DNA of 46,040 nucleotides, taken from NCBI GenBank assembly GCA_016194285.1, contig JACQBZ010000097.1, positions 1 through 46,040 of the forward strand. Direction: 5' to 3'. This document shows, in pieces, positions 34,685 to 40,892 of the stretch. Both the position numbers and the translations under genes were made by a program. Origin of the DNA: Nitrospirota bacterium (GTDB taxonomy: Bacteria > Nitrospirota > Nitrospiria > JACQBZ01). How positions within the stretch are numbered: position 1 is the stretch's first letter; each line of letters starts with the position of its first letter. Under the pieces are notes generated by a model, which ran no database searches, had not been told where the DNA came from, and worked only from the letters and a program-made list of their open reading frames with translations.

Positions 34685-35200
34685 ATGAAACTGGTTTTGA
34701 GGTCTGTTGTCGGATTGTTGATCGCCGTAATCCTGATGGCGGGGTGTCAAAAGCAAGGGACGGCTCCTCCTCAATCTCAGGCCTTACCTCAAGCGGCACC
34801 CCGACAAGCCCTGCCGACGGACGTTCCCCCCATTTTGGGCGCGGCGCCTGCGGTGATCCCGGAAGCGTTGAAAGGAAAGTGGACGGCCGTAAAGCTTCAG
34901 GTGGAGGATAAGAAGGCGAACCGTTTGGAAGAGTATGTCGTGAAGTTGGGAGGGGAATTGGCGATCCCATCCTCCACCTTGGTGGTCCAGGCGGAGGAAT
35001 TCCTGCCCGATCTCAAGATCGAAGGATCGTCGTTTACGACGGCTTCAAACGAGTTGAAAAATCCCGCCGTTCATGTGAGGATCCTGGACGACGGTAAAGA
35101 GGTTTTCAACGGCTGGCTATTCCAGCTCTTTCCATCGGTGCATCCGTTTCAGCACGAACGGTATGGTATCACCCTGAGGGACAGCGTGGCCGCGTCGTAG
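34685..35200 (+). CDS. Lipoprotein with a DUF2155-like domain
   Basis: A signal peptide with lipobox (VILMAGC) is followed by a Gln/Pro/Ala-rich linker to about residue 55 and then a compact domain of about 110 residues: GKWTAVKLQVEDKKANRL, FLPDLKIEGSSFTTASNELKNPAVHVRI and EVFNGWLFQLFPSVHPFQHERYGITL. The GW-F...P..HPF.H..Y end is that of the DUF2155 group, small envelope proteins of unknown function seen in alpha- and deltaproteobacteria. It would sit on the periplasmic side of a membrane. It is transcribed divergently from typA, and its stop lies inside a GTAGGGGC inverted repeat. Confidence 0.75.
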   Translation: MKLVLRSVVGLLIAVILMAGCQKQGTAPPQSQALPQAAPRQALPTDVPPILGAAPAVIPEALKGKWTAVKLQVEDKKANRLEEYVVKLGGELAIPSSTLVVQAEEFLPDLKIEGSSFTTASNELKNPAVHVRILDDGKEVFNGWLFQLFPSVHPFQHERYGITLRDSVAAS

Positions 35201-35224
35201 GGGCGACCGTCCGTCCGCCTCTAC
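35197..35224. repeat. GTAGGGGCG...CGCCTCTAC inverted repeat overlapping a stop codon
   Basis: Nine-base arms with one G-T pair flank ACCGTCCGTC. The TAG stop codon of the DUF2155-like gene is the TAG inside the left arm, so the element supplied or captured the stop. Confidence 0.75.
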
Positions 35225-35243
35225 ATTAATATATGAAAGCATC

Positions 35244-35317
35244 GCGCCCGTAGCTCAGTTGGATAGAGCGTCTGACTACGAATCAGAAGGCCGGGGGTTC
35301 AAATCCCTCCGGGCGCA
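35244..35317 (+). tRNA. tRNA-Arg (anticodon ACG)
   Basis: A complete cloverleaf: acceptor GCGCCCG/CGGGCGC, D-arm GCTC..GAGC, anticodon arm TCTGA-CTACGAA-TCAGA with ACG, T-arm GGGGG-TTCAAAT-CCCTC and discriminator A. CCA is not encoded. The A34 of this tRNA is the known substrate of TadA, whose gene follows 23 bases later. Confidence 0.97.
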
Positions 35318-35339
35318 CGAATTTTTGTAGAGGTAGAGA

Positions 35340-35825
35340 ATGAACGTAGCGGATCAAAAGTTTATGGCCGTGGCTTTAAAGGAAGCACGGCGGGCGTTGC
35401 AGGACGGCGAAGTTCCCATCGGTGCGGTCGTGGTCTATGATGGAGAAATCATCGCACGGGCGCAGAACCTGCGGGAGGGACTCCAGGACCCGTCGGCGCA
35501 TGCCGAGATGCTGGCCCTTCGTGAGGCAGCTCGAAAACTCCATCGCTGGCGATTAACTGGTGCCGCATTATACGTGACCCTGGAACCTTGCGCCATGTGC
35601 GCCGGGGCGCTGGTATTGGCTCGTATCGACCGGCTTGTGTACGGCTGTGAGGATCCGAAAGCCGGCGCATGCGGATCTGTCTTTGATATTATCCGGGATC
35701 CACGACTGAATCACCGGATCGAGGTTTTGGGCGGGGTGATGGGCGAGGAGTGCGGGTCGGTGCTGAAGGAGTTTTTTGAAAATCGCAGGGGTGCCGATAG
35801 GAATGCAAACACATTAAATAAATGA
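35340..35825 (+). CDS. tadA: tRNA-specific adenosine deaminase
   Basis: TadA converts adenosine 34 of tRNA-Arg(ACG) to inosine so that it can read CGU, CGC and CGA codons. The 161-residue protein has the zinc site HAE at residues 54-56 (catalytic Glu56) and PCAMC with Cys84 and Cys87, plus EVPIGAVVV and the C-terminal FF.NRR stretch. The length matches the family. It lies 23 bases downstream of the tRNA-Arg(ACG) gene on the same strand, and the two may share a primary transcript. A GTAGGGGC element follows its stop. Confidence 0.96.
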   Translation: MNVADQKFMAVALKEARRALQDGEVPIGAVVVYDGEIIARAQNLREGLQDPSAHAEMLALREAARKLHRWRLTGAALYVTLEPCAMCAGALVLARIDRLVYGCEDPKAGACGSVFDIIRDPRLNHRIEVLGGVMGEECGSVLKEFFENRRGADRNANTLNK

Positions 35826-35828
35826 AAT

Positions 35829-35881
35829 GTAGGGGCAGGCCTATGTGCCTGCCCTGCGCGGCTACGCAGGGCCGCCCCTAC
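35829..35881. repeat. GTAGGGGC element with two nested hairpins
   Basis: Outer arms GTAGGGGC (35829-35836) and GCCCCTAC (35874-35881). Inside are AGGC...GCCT and GCCCTGCG...CGCAGGGC, so the RNA or single strand would fold as a three-way junction. It starts four bases after the tadA stop. Confidence 0.8.
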
Positions 35882-35899
35882 AATCCATGGTGCGATAAC

Positions 35900-35991
35900 G
35901 GAGAGGTGGCCGAGCCCGGCTGAAGGCGTCTGCCTCGAAAGCAGATGTGGGGGAAACTCCACCGGGGGTTCAAATCCCTCCCTCTCCGCCA
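35900..35991 (+). tRNA. tRNA-Ser (anticodon CGA)
   Basis: Acceptor GGAGAGG/CCTCTCC, anticodon arm TCTGC-CTCGAAA-GCAGA with CGA, a long class II variable arm (TGTGGGGGAAACTCCAC), T-arm GGGGG-TTCAAAT-CCCTC, discriminator G and encoded CCA. Reads UCG codons. Confidence 0.96.
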
Positions 35992-36016
35992 TTGAGTTAA
36001 ATCGTAAATAGTTTAA

Positions 36017-36070
36017 GGCAGCCATCAGGACTTCGGCGAGCTCAGTCGAGCCGCTTAGCCTGGGGCTGCC
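36017..36070. repeat. Nested inverted repeat between the two tRNA-Ser genes
   Basis: GGCAGCC (36017-36023) pairs with GGCTGCC (36064-36070), CAGG (36026-36029) with CCTG (36059-36062), and an inner CGGC (36034-36037) with GCCG (36050-36053). The core CTTCGGCGAGCTCAG resembles a dispersed repeat I recall from many environmental genomes. Only this copy is in the window. Confidence 0.6.
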
Positions 36071-36088
36071 GCGGGGTGTGGGGGCATC

Positions 36089-36178
36089 GGAGAGGTGCAG
36101 GAGCGGCTGAACTGGCACGCCTGGAAAGCGTGTAGGGGGTCACAAGCTTCCTCGAGGGTTCGAATCCCTCCCTCTCCG
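36089..36178 (+). tRNA. tRNA-Ser (anticodon GGA)
   Basis: Acceptor GGAGAGG/CCTCTCC, anticodon arm CACGC-CTGGAAA-GCGTG with GGA, a long class II variable arm, T-arm GAGGG-TTCGAAT-CCCTC and discriminator G; CCA is not encoded (GTG follows). Reads UCC and UCU. The same acceptor sequence occurs in the neighbouring tRNA-Ser(CGA). Confidence 0.96.
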
Positions 36179-36212
36179 TGTAGCCTTCCGAAGGGAGGCC
36201 ACACGGAGAGGA
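36169..36212 (+). repeat. Long hairpin made from the tRNA-Ser 3' end and its mirror copy
   Basis: CCTCTCCGTGT at the end of tRNA-Ser(GGA) pairs perfectly with ACACGGAGAGG 20 bases on, and CCTTCC/GGGAGG pair inside. The hairpin could mark the processing or termination point, but it also reverses the tRNA acceptor end. Confidence 0.7.
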
Positions 36213-36311
36213 ATAGAAATGGCATGTGCCGTCGGGTGCCCTAAGGGCGAACGGCACATTGCCCCAGGGATCGTGAGCCGCGAGGCGAACCATCCCTCCC
36301 TCTCCGCCATT
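36205..36311 (+). pseudogene. tRNA-Ser-like relic or tRNA-ended small RNA
   Basis: It begins GGAGAGG and ends CCTCTCCG plus encoded CCA, the acceptor ends of the two neighbouring tRNA-Ser genes. The last arm GAGGC-GAACCAT-CCCTC has the size of a T-arm but a changed loop. The interior has no anticodon arm of tRNA-Ser; instead it holds a long hairpin (ATGTGCCGT/ACGGCACAT with an inner GCCCT/AGGGC). It is a decayed third tRNA-Ser or a tRNA-like RNA; the sequence cannot tell which. Confidence 0.5.
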
Positions 36312-36340
36312 CATTGGTAATTATTTTAAAATCGGAATAA

Positions 36341-36438
36341 AGGCCGGGCCCTGTGCGACGGAAGCTTGCAAACCCCGCCAGGTCCGGAAGGAAGCAACGG
36401 TAAGCAAATACTTCTGGGTGCCGCAGGTCGCCTGGCCT
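36341..36438 (+). ncRNA. ffs: Signal recognition particle RNA (4.5S type)
   Basis: The conserved SRP domain is visible: CCAGGTCCGGAAGGAAGCAA with the symmetric loop and the returning strand GGGTGCCGCAGGTCG, closed by AAGGCC...GGCCTT ends. About 98 bases, the short bacterial form that binds Ffh. A TAAAAT -10-like element sits nine bases upstream. It is placed directly before dnaX, a synteny seen in many bacteria. End points are approximate. Confidence 0.93.
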
Positions 36439-36469
36439 TTAAAATTTAGTTTGAAAGCGATCGTCACGT

Positions 36470-38227
36470 ATGGAATACCAAGTCTCGGCCCGCAAATGGC
36501 GACCACAGACCTTTGAAGAGGTCGTGGGGCAAACCCATGTCGCCCGAACCCTGATCAACGCGATCCGTCAGGGCCGGGTCGCGCATGCCTATCTCTTTTC
36601 CGGGATGCGCGGTGTGGGCAAAACCACCATGGCCCGGATCCTGGCCAAATCCCTGAACTGCGCGTCGGCATCAAATGAGCCGACGGTCGCTCCCTGCCAG
36701 GCCTGTCCCTCCTGCCAGGCGATCACGGCCGGCCAGTCGGCGGACGTGATCGAGATCGACGGGGCCTCCAATCGCGGCATCGATGAGGTGCGTGAGCTGC
36801 GGGAGGCCGTCAAATACGCCCCCATGGCCGGGAAATACCGGATTTATATTATCGACGAAGTCCATATGCTGACGAAGGAGGCCTTCAACGCCCTGTTGAA
36901 GACTCTGGAAGAGCCGCCGTCCCACGTGGTCTTCATCTTTGCCACGACCGAAGATCACAAGATTCCCTCGACGATCCTGTCCCGCTGCCAACATTTTCGT
37001 TTCAAACGCATCACGCGCCAGGCAATCATCGCCCAGTTGGAGCGCATCATCCGCGAAGAGGGCATCCGAATCACTGGCCCGGGACTAGGAATGATCGCGA
37101 AGGCCGCCGATGGCAGCTTGCGCGATGCACTGAGCTTCTTGGACCAGGGAGTGGCTTACGGCGGCAAAGAGGTGAGCGATCTAGATCTTCAGATGATCCT
37201 CGGTGCAGCCGGTCGAGAGTTGCTCTTATCCATGGTGAAGGCAATACTCCGCCGCCAAACGGCCGAGGCTCTACGACGGGTCAAAGAGCTGGCCGACCAT
37301 GGAATGGACTACCGGCAATTTACGGGGGAGCTTCTGGAATATCTCCGTCACTTGGTGATGGTCAAATCGACGGCGGCGCCGGAGGAGATGATCGACCTTT
37401 CTTCGGAGGAGGTGGACGAGATCCGGCAGCTTTCATCCTTGGCGAGTATCGAGGAGTTGCAACGGCTTTTTGGACTCTTCTCACTGGCCCTGGAATCGTT
37501 TCGTGGAGCGGTCCATCCCGGTTTTGTTCTAGAGATGGCCGTGATTCGCGCCACTCAGATTCAGCCTCTCGAATCGTTTGAAAAGTTGCTGGAACGACTT
37601 CATTTGCTTGAACAGTCGGTCGTAGAGGGCGGATCAAGGAGCCAAAGCACCCGAATGCCCACCGCCGTGCCATCGGAGACGAAGGCCTCGGTGCCGAATG
37701 TTCAAATAAAGCCAACGGTCGATACGGAACCGATGTCCGCTGTTCAATCGCCCCAACCCGGACCGGCCCGGGTAAAAACTGTGGAGATCAATTCCGAAAC
37801 CTCAGGCGGGCCCGGGTTGCCCTTGGAGCGCTGGGGGATGGCGGTGAAGCGCCTTCTTCAGGAAAAACCGAACGTCGGCTCCTATTTGGAGAAGGGGGTT
37901 GTCCAGGAATGGGCGTGCGGTGATGAAAAAGATATTTTGGTGGTCGGCTATGACGAGGGAGCGGCCGTCTTTGCCGATTTGATCCAGAAAGAGGAGAACC
38001 AGCCGGTGATCGCATCGGTGCTTCGGGAGGTTTTTGGAAAGCCGGTTGAGTTGAAAGTCGTCCGCCAGGAACGCTCGGCCGATGAGCGACAACAGCTCAA
38101 GCTCAAACAAGATCAACAAACACAACAACAGCGTAAGCGGATTCAACAGGAAACCTTAGCCCATCCGTTGGTCAAAGAGGCCTTGAATATACTGGGCGGT
38201 GAAGTGATCGACATTCGAGAACCCTAA
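36470..38227 (+). CDS. dnaX: DNA polymerase III subunits gamma/tau
   Basis: DnaX is the clamp-loader motor of the replisome. The 585-residue protein has the AAA+ Walker A GMRGVGKTTMARILA near residue 45, the zinc-binding cysteines (NCASASNEPTVAPCQACPSC), YIIDEVHMLTKEAFNALLKTLEEPP, and the arginine-finger region STILSRCQHFRFKR. Domain III follows, then a variable Pro/Ser-rich linker (~385-450) and a tau-like C-terminal domain rich in Gln and Lys. No obvious A-run frameshift site was recognised. The ribosome-binding site is weak. It starts the dnaX-ybaB-recR operon after the SRP RNA. Confidence 0.96.
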   Translation: MEYQVSARKWRPQTFEEVVGQTHVARTLINAIRQGRVAHAYLFSGMRGVGKTTMARILAKSLNCASASNEPTVAPCQACPSCQAITAGQSADVIEIDGASNRGIDEVRELREAVKYAPMAGKYRIYIIDEVHMLTKEAFNALLKTLEEPPSHVVFIFATTEDHKIPSTILSRCQHFRFKRITRQAIIAQLERIIREEGIRITGPGLGMIAKAADGSLRDALSFLDQGVAYGGKEVSDLDLQMILGAAGRELLLSMVKAILRRQTAEALRRVKELADHGMDYRQFTGELLEYLRHLVMVKSTAAPEEMIDLSSEEVDEIRQLSSLASIEELQRLFGLFSLALESFRGAVHPGFVLEMAVIRATQIQPLESFEKLLERLHLLEQSVVEGGSRSQSTRMPTAVPSETKASVPNVQIKPTVDTEPMSAVQSPQPGPARVKTVEINSETSGGPGLPLERWGMAVKRLLQEKPNVGSYLEKGVVQEWACGDEKDILVVGYDEGAAVFADLIQKEENQPVIASVLREVFGKPVELKVVRQERSADERQQLKLKQDQQTQQQRKRIQQETLAHPLVKEALNILGGEVIDIREP

Positions 38228-38268
38228 AGCGGTTGAAATAGTCCGTTACGTTATTAGACGAGGAATGT

Positions 38269-38583
38269 ATGAACAAATTCGGCGACATGATGAGACAGGC
38301 CCAGGCCCTTCAGGAAAAGCTGGTCCGGCTTCAGGAAGAGGCGGGTAAAAAAACGGTCGAGGCCACGGCCGGAGGTGGGATGGTGACCGTGGTTGCAAAC
38401 GGAAAGCAGGAGATCGTTTCGATCAAGATTGATCCCGAGGTGGTCAATCCGCAGGAGGTCGAAATGCTTCAGGACCTTATTCTTGCGGCCGTCAATGAGG
38501 CCCGGCGCAAGGCACAGGAGCTCATGGCCGAGCAGATGAAAACCCTGACGGGCGGGATCCAAATACCGGGTTTGTTCCCATAG
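38269..38583 (+). CDS. ybaB: YbaB/EbfC nucleoid-associated protein
   Basis: The 104-residue protein begins [18 protein letters not shown], with a long first helix and then [30 protein letters not shown], the typical YbaB core. It binds DNA as a dimer and is nearly always found between dnaX and recR, as here. GAGGA lies upstream of the ATG. Its exact role in replication or repair is not settled. Confidence 0.95.
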   Translation: MNKFGDMMRQAQALQEKLVRLQEEAGKKTVEATAGGGMVTVVANGKQEIVSIKIDPEVVNPQEVEMLQDLILAAVNEARRKAQELMAEQMKTLTGGIQIPGLFP

Positions 38584-38605
38584 CGTTTTCAAGGGATGCT
38601 TGTTG

Positions 38606-39211
38606 ATGGACGGAACGTCTCAAAATCCACTGGACCAATTGATTGATGAACTCAGGAAACTGCCGGGGATCGGTCGGAAGACGGCCCAGCGCCTGGCCTT
38701 TTTTCTGCTCAAGATGCCTGCGGAGGAGGCCCGCGGGTTGGCTCAAGCCGTCTTGGATGTCAAAGAACGCCTCCGGTTCTGCCGGTGGTGCAATAATATA
38801 TCCGAAGAAGAAGTGTGCCGCTTTTGCGCCGATCCGATGCGCGATCGTACCCGGATTCTGGTCGTCGAAGAAACCAGCATATTGTTTGCCATCGAGCGCA
38901 CAGGAGAGTACAAGGGTTTATACCATGTCCTGGTCGGAAGTCTCTCGCCTCTGGACGGCCGAGGGCCGGCCGATATTAAAGCTCAATCCCTTCTCGATCG
39001 GCTGAAGTTGGGCGAGACGAAAGAGGTTATTATCGCCACCAATCCGACGATCGAAGGCGAAGCGACGGCGATTTACCTCACCCGCCTCATCAAACCCACC
39101 GGTGTAAAGGTCACGCGGATCGCTTACGGTATACCGGTCGGTATGGATCTGGAATACGCCGATGAAGTCACCCTCATCAAATCCCTCGAAGGCCGCCGCG
39201 AGCTGGCCTAA
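38606..39211 (+). CDS. recR: Recombination mediator RecR
   Basis: About 201 residues. In order are a helix-hairpin-helix (LRKLPGIGRKTAQRLAFFLL), a C4 zinc finger (CRWCNNISEEEVCRFC), a Toprim domain (RILVVEETSILFAIERTG, with GSLSPLDGRGP) and a C-terminal Walker B-like part (IATNPTIEGEATAIYL). RecR loads RecA with RecO and RecF at gaps. The ATG at 38606 is preceded by two in-frame TTG codons; with AAGGG at 38591, the TTG at 38600 or 38603 could also serve. It is the last gene of the dnaX operon. Confidence 0.96.
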   Translation: MDGTSQNPLDQLIDELRKLPGIGRKTAQRLAFFLLKMPAEEARGLAQAVLDVKERLRFCRWCNNISEEEVCRFCADPMRDRTRILVVEETSILFAIERTGEYKGLYHVLVGSLSPLDGRGPADIKAQSLLDRLKLGETKEVIIATNPTIEGEATAIYLTRLIKPTGVKVTRIAYGIPVGMDLEYADEVTLIKSLEGRRELA

Positions 39212-39250
39212 GTCCATATTTTTACACATCAATTCTTACTAAAAAATTGC

Positions 39251-39279
39251 TTGACTAAGATAACGTCGCGTGTTACATT
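39251..39279 (+). promoter_or_regulatory. Promoter of the HTH regulator gene
   Basis: TTGACT (39251-39256), a 17-base spacer and TACATT (39274-39279). The -10 lies inside an imperfect palindrome (39272-39298), which suggests autoregulation. Confidence 0.6.
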
Positions 39280-39298
39280 GTTACATACAATTAGTAAC
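39272..39298. promoter_or_regulatory. Candidate operator overlapping the regulator promoter
   Basis: GTTAC-ATTGT-TACAT-ACAAT-TA-GTAAC: the outer GTTAC/GTAAC and inner ATTGT/ACAAT are inverted repeats around TACAT. The same bases include TGTTACAT twice in tandem (39271-39286). Binding by the downstream HTH protein is inferred. Confidence 0.5.
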
Positions 39299-39313
39299 CC
39301 GGAACAATATCCT

Positions 39314-40138
39314 ATGCAATTCAAGACGTTTGGAGAGTGGCTCCGTCATTATCGGCTTCAGAAGGAGATCAGCCCTTTTAAAATGGCTGAAGCATTGGGC
39401 TACAAGCGCGTTTCCGCGATTTATAACTTTGAATATGGCATTGCGCCGTTGCCGCTAACAAAGTGGCCGGCCATGGCTGCTATACTGCAATTTTCGATGG
39501 AAGAATTTTTGAAAATTATGGAGCGATATTCGCCGGACAAGGTGAATGAGTTCCGGCTGATTCGCGGGACCGCCGCTCCCTTCGAGGGCGCCTTATCCGG
39601 AAAGATCGCTGACGCTGAAGAAGAATCCCTGACCGTTATTACACCGACTCCGGCGTGGGCGGCGGATGATCATATCAAGGCCTATGGATTGACGGATGCG
39701 GATACGGTTTTCGTGACACGGGAAATATGGGAAGACTCTCTGCGCATGGCGGTGGATCTCCTCCATCGTCACCAGGACGTAAGGTTAGGGTTGTTTCAGG
39801 TGATCGACGAGTCCCCTTTTCCGGCGGCCTCTGTTGTGGCCGTTCTGAAAGAGGTCAAGACGATATGTGTTCTGGAGCCCGAGGAGGCGCGGAGACAACC
39901 GGGGACGTTGGCCGCTCATATCAAAGCCGCTTTTTTGGACGCCCTGACCGGCGCGGAGGGTTACCCTGAGATTCACCGCGTGCCCAAGATCTATTCGGTC
40001 ACGGTGCAGCCGTTTTTAGAGGAATGGACGGTACGGGAGGTGGAGAATGTCCTACGCCATCTTGAGGAAAATGGTCGCCAGAGGCACCTCACCATAAAAA
40101 TGGAACAAGCTGTTTCATTTTCGGTAAAAAGGCGTTGA
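39314..40138 (+). CDS. HTH (XRE-like) transcriptional regulator, probable controller of the adjacent oxidoreductase operon
   Basis: About 274 residues. The N-terminal part (1-70) resembles a Cro/C1 helix-turn-helix (FGEWLRHYRLQKEISPFKMAEALGYKRVSAIYNFEYG). The remaining ~200 residues are an unrecognised domain with TVITPTPAWAADDHIKAYGL and VFVTREIWEDSLRMAVDLLHRH, perhaps a sensor. I chose ATG 39314 because it gives the XRE-like start; an upstream in-frame codon exists at 39251 but lies inside the promoter. It ends at a TTGACA that serves the next operon. Position between recR and the oxidoreductase genes suggests local regulation, yet target and ligand are unknown. Confidence 0.75.
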   Translation: MQFKTFGEWLRHYRLQKEISPFKMAEALGYKRVSAIYNFEYGIAPLPLTKWPAMAAILQFSMEEFLKIMERYSPDKVNEFRLIRGTAAPFEGALSGKIADAEEESLTVITPTPAWAADDHIKAYGLTDADTVFVTREIWEDSLRMAVDLLHRHQDVRLGLFQVIDESPFPAASVVAVLKEVKTICVLEPEEARRQPGTLAAHIKAAFLDALTGAEGYPEIHRVPKIYSVTVQPFLEEWTVREVENVLRHLEENGRQRHLTIKMEQAVSFSVKRR

Positions 40139-40163
40139 CAAACGGAGCGAAACGCGTTTAAAT
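40135..40163 (+). promoter_or_regulatory. Promoter of the 2-oxoacid:ferredoxin oxidoreductase operon
   Basis: TTGACA (40135-40140, overlapping the regulator stop), a 17-base spacer and TTAAAT (40158-40163). Just downstream lies CACA-ATAG-TGTG (40166-40177) and, further on, GTTACA, both similar to parts of the putative operator at 39272. Confidence 0.6.
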
Positions 40164-40218
40164 AACACAATAGTGTGACAAAGATACCCATAGAGTTACA
40201 CCCAAGAAAGGATGCGTC

Positions 40219-40866
40219 ATGCAGTCGGAAAAATATCGAGTGGTTGCAGGTCCCGAAGCCTATTTTACGCCAGGTGCCGCCAGGATGGGGATTGTGCTTC
40301 CAGAGCCGGGGGAGGGTCATATTGAGGGCCAGATCGTTCCGGAGGAAGAGGCATTGGAATATGCCGCCCGGAAGTTGATCGAGGCGAAGAATCCCACGAT
40401 CCATCCGGGGCCTCTGGTGCTCTGGAACTGGAACGAGAAGGCGGCCAAGAAGGCGAAGGCCATTAAGGTCCTGGCCGATGTCATTCCGGCCCGGATCATC
40501 CCGATGGCCGACTATCGGCCCAAATATCCAAAAATCAATCCCGAGGTGGAGATCAATCCCAATCATCCTAACTTGACGATCTGGCACAACAAAGAAGACG
40601 TTTGCGTCTTTGTCGGTGTGCACTGTCATATGGCCAATCTTTCTCTTAAGATTATCCGAGGGGGGACCAGTTGCTTCACCATTGCGCTATGCGCCCAGGC
40701 CGGTCATGAGGATGCCAACCTTTCATTGAGGGATGTTTCGCCCGAAAAGATTCTGCGATTGGCCGAATGGGTCAACAAGCTAAAAAGTATTCCCTATGTC
40801 CGACCAGCGGGAAGGACGTCAAATGACGGCGCCGAACGGAAGAGTGACAAGGTTTTTGCAAAATAA
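40219..40866 (+). CDS. Oxidoreductase epsilon-type subunit (CO dehydrogenase beta / ACS epsilon-like fold)
   Basis: The 215-residue protein lies first in the operon. Segments NPTIHPGPLVLWNWNEKA, VIPARIIPMADYRPKYP and NLTIWHNKEDVCVFVGVHCHMANLSLKIIRGG fit the DHS-like fold of the CO dehydrogenase beta / acetyl-CoA synthase epsilon family. Such a subunit is the fifth component of the pyruvate- and 2-oxoglutarate:ferredoxin oxidoreductases of Hydrogenobacter and is also found in Nitrospira. Its biochemical task is unknown; it may dock the electron carrier. No cysteine cluster is seen. The ATG has AAAGGA upstream. The family assignment is from recall and moderately sure. Confidence 0.65.
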   Translation: MQSEKYRVVAGPEAYFTPGAARMGIVLPEPGEGHIEGQIVPEEEALEYAARKLIEAKNPTIHPGPLVLWNWNEKAAKKAKAIKVLADVIPARIIPMADYRPKYPKINPEVEINPNHPNLTIWHNKEDVCVFVGVHCHMANLSLKIIRGGTSCFTIALCAQAGHEDANLSLRDVSPEKILRLAEWVNKLKSIPYVRPAGRTSNDGAERKSDKVFAK

Positions 40867-40892
40867 AAATCATCGGACGGAGGAGGCTTGAA

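Noticed and set aside
35974-36308. Repeated tRNA-Ser 3' ends as attachment sites of an integrated element.
   Set aside because: The direct repeats are at most about 190 bases apart with no integrase or cargo, and two belong to intact tRNAs; kept only as a relic/tRNA-like element.
36042-36314. Open frames over the tRNA-Ser region that would encode a small protein.
   Set aside because: They read through tRNA genes and their repeats; no ribosome-binding site or family features.
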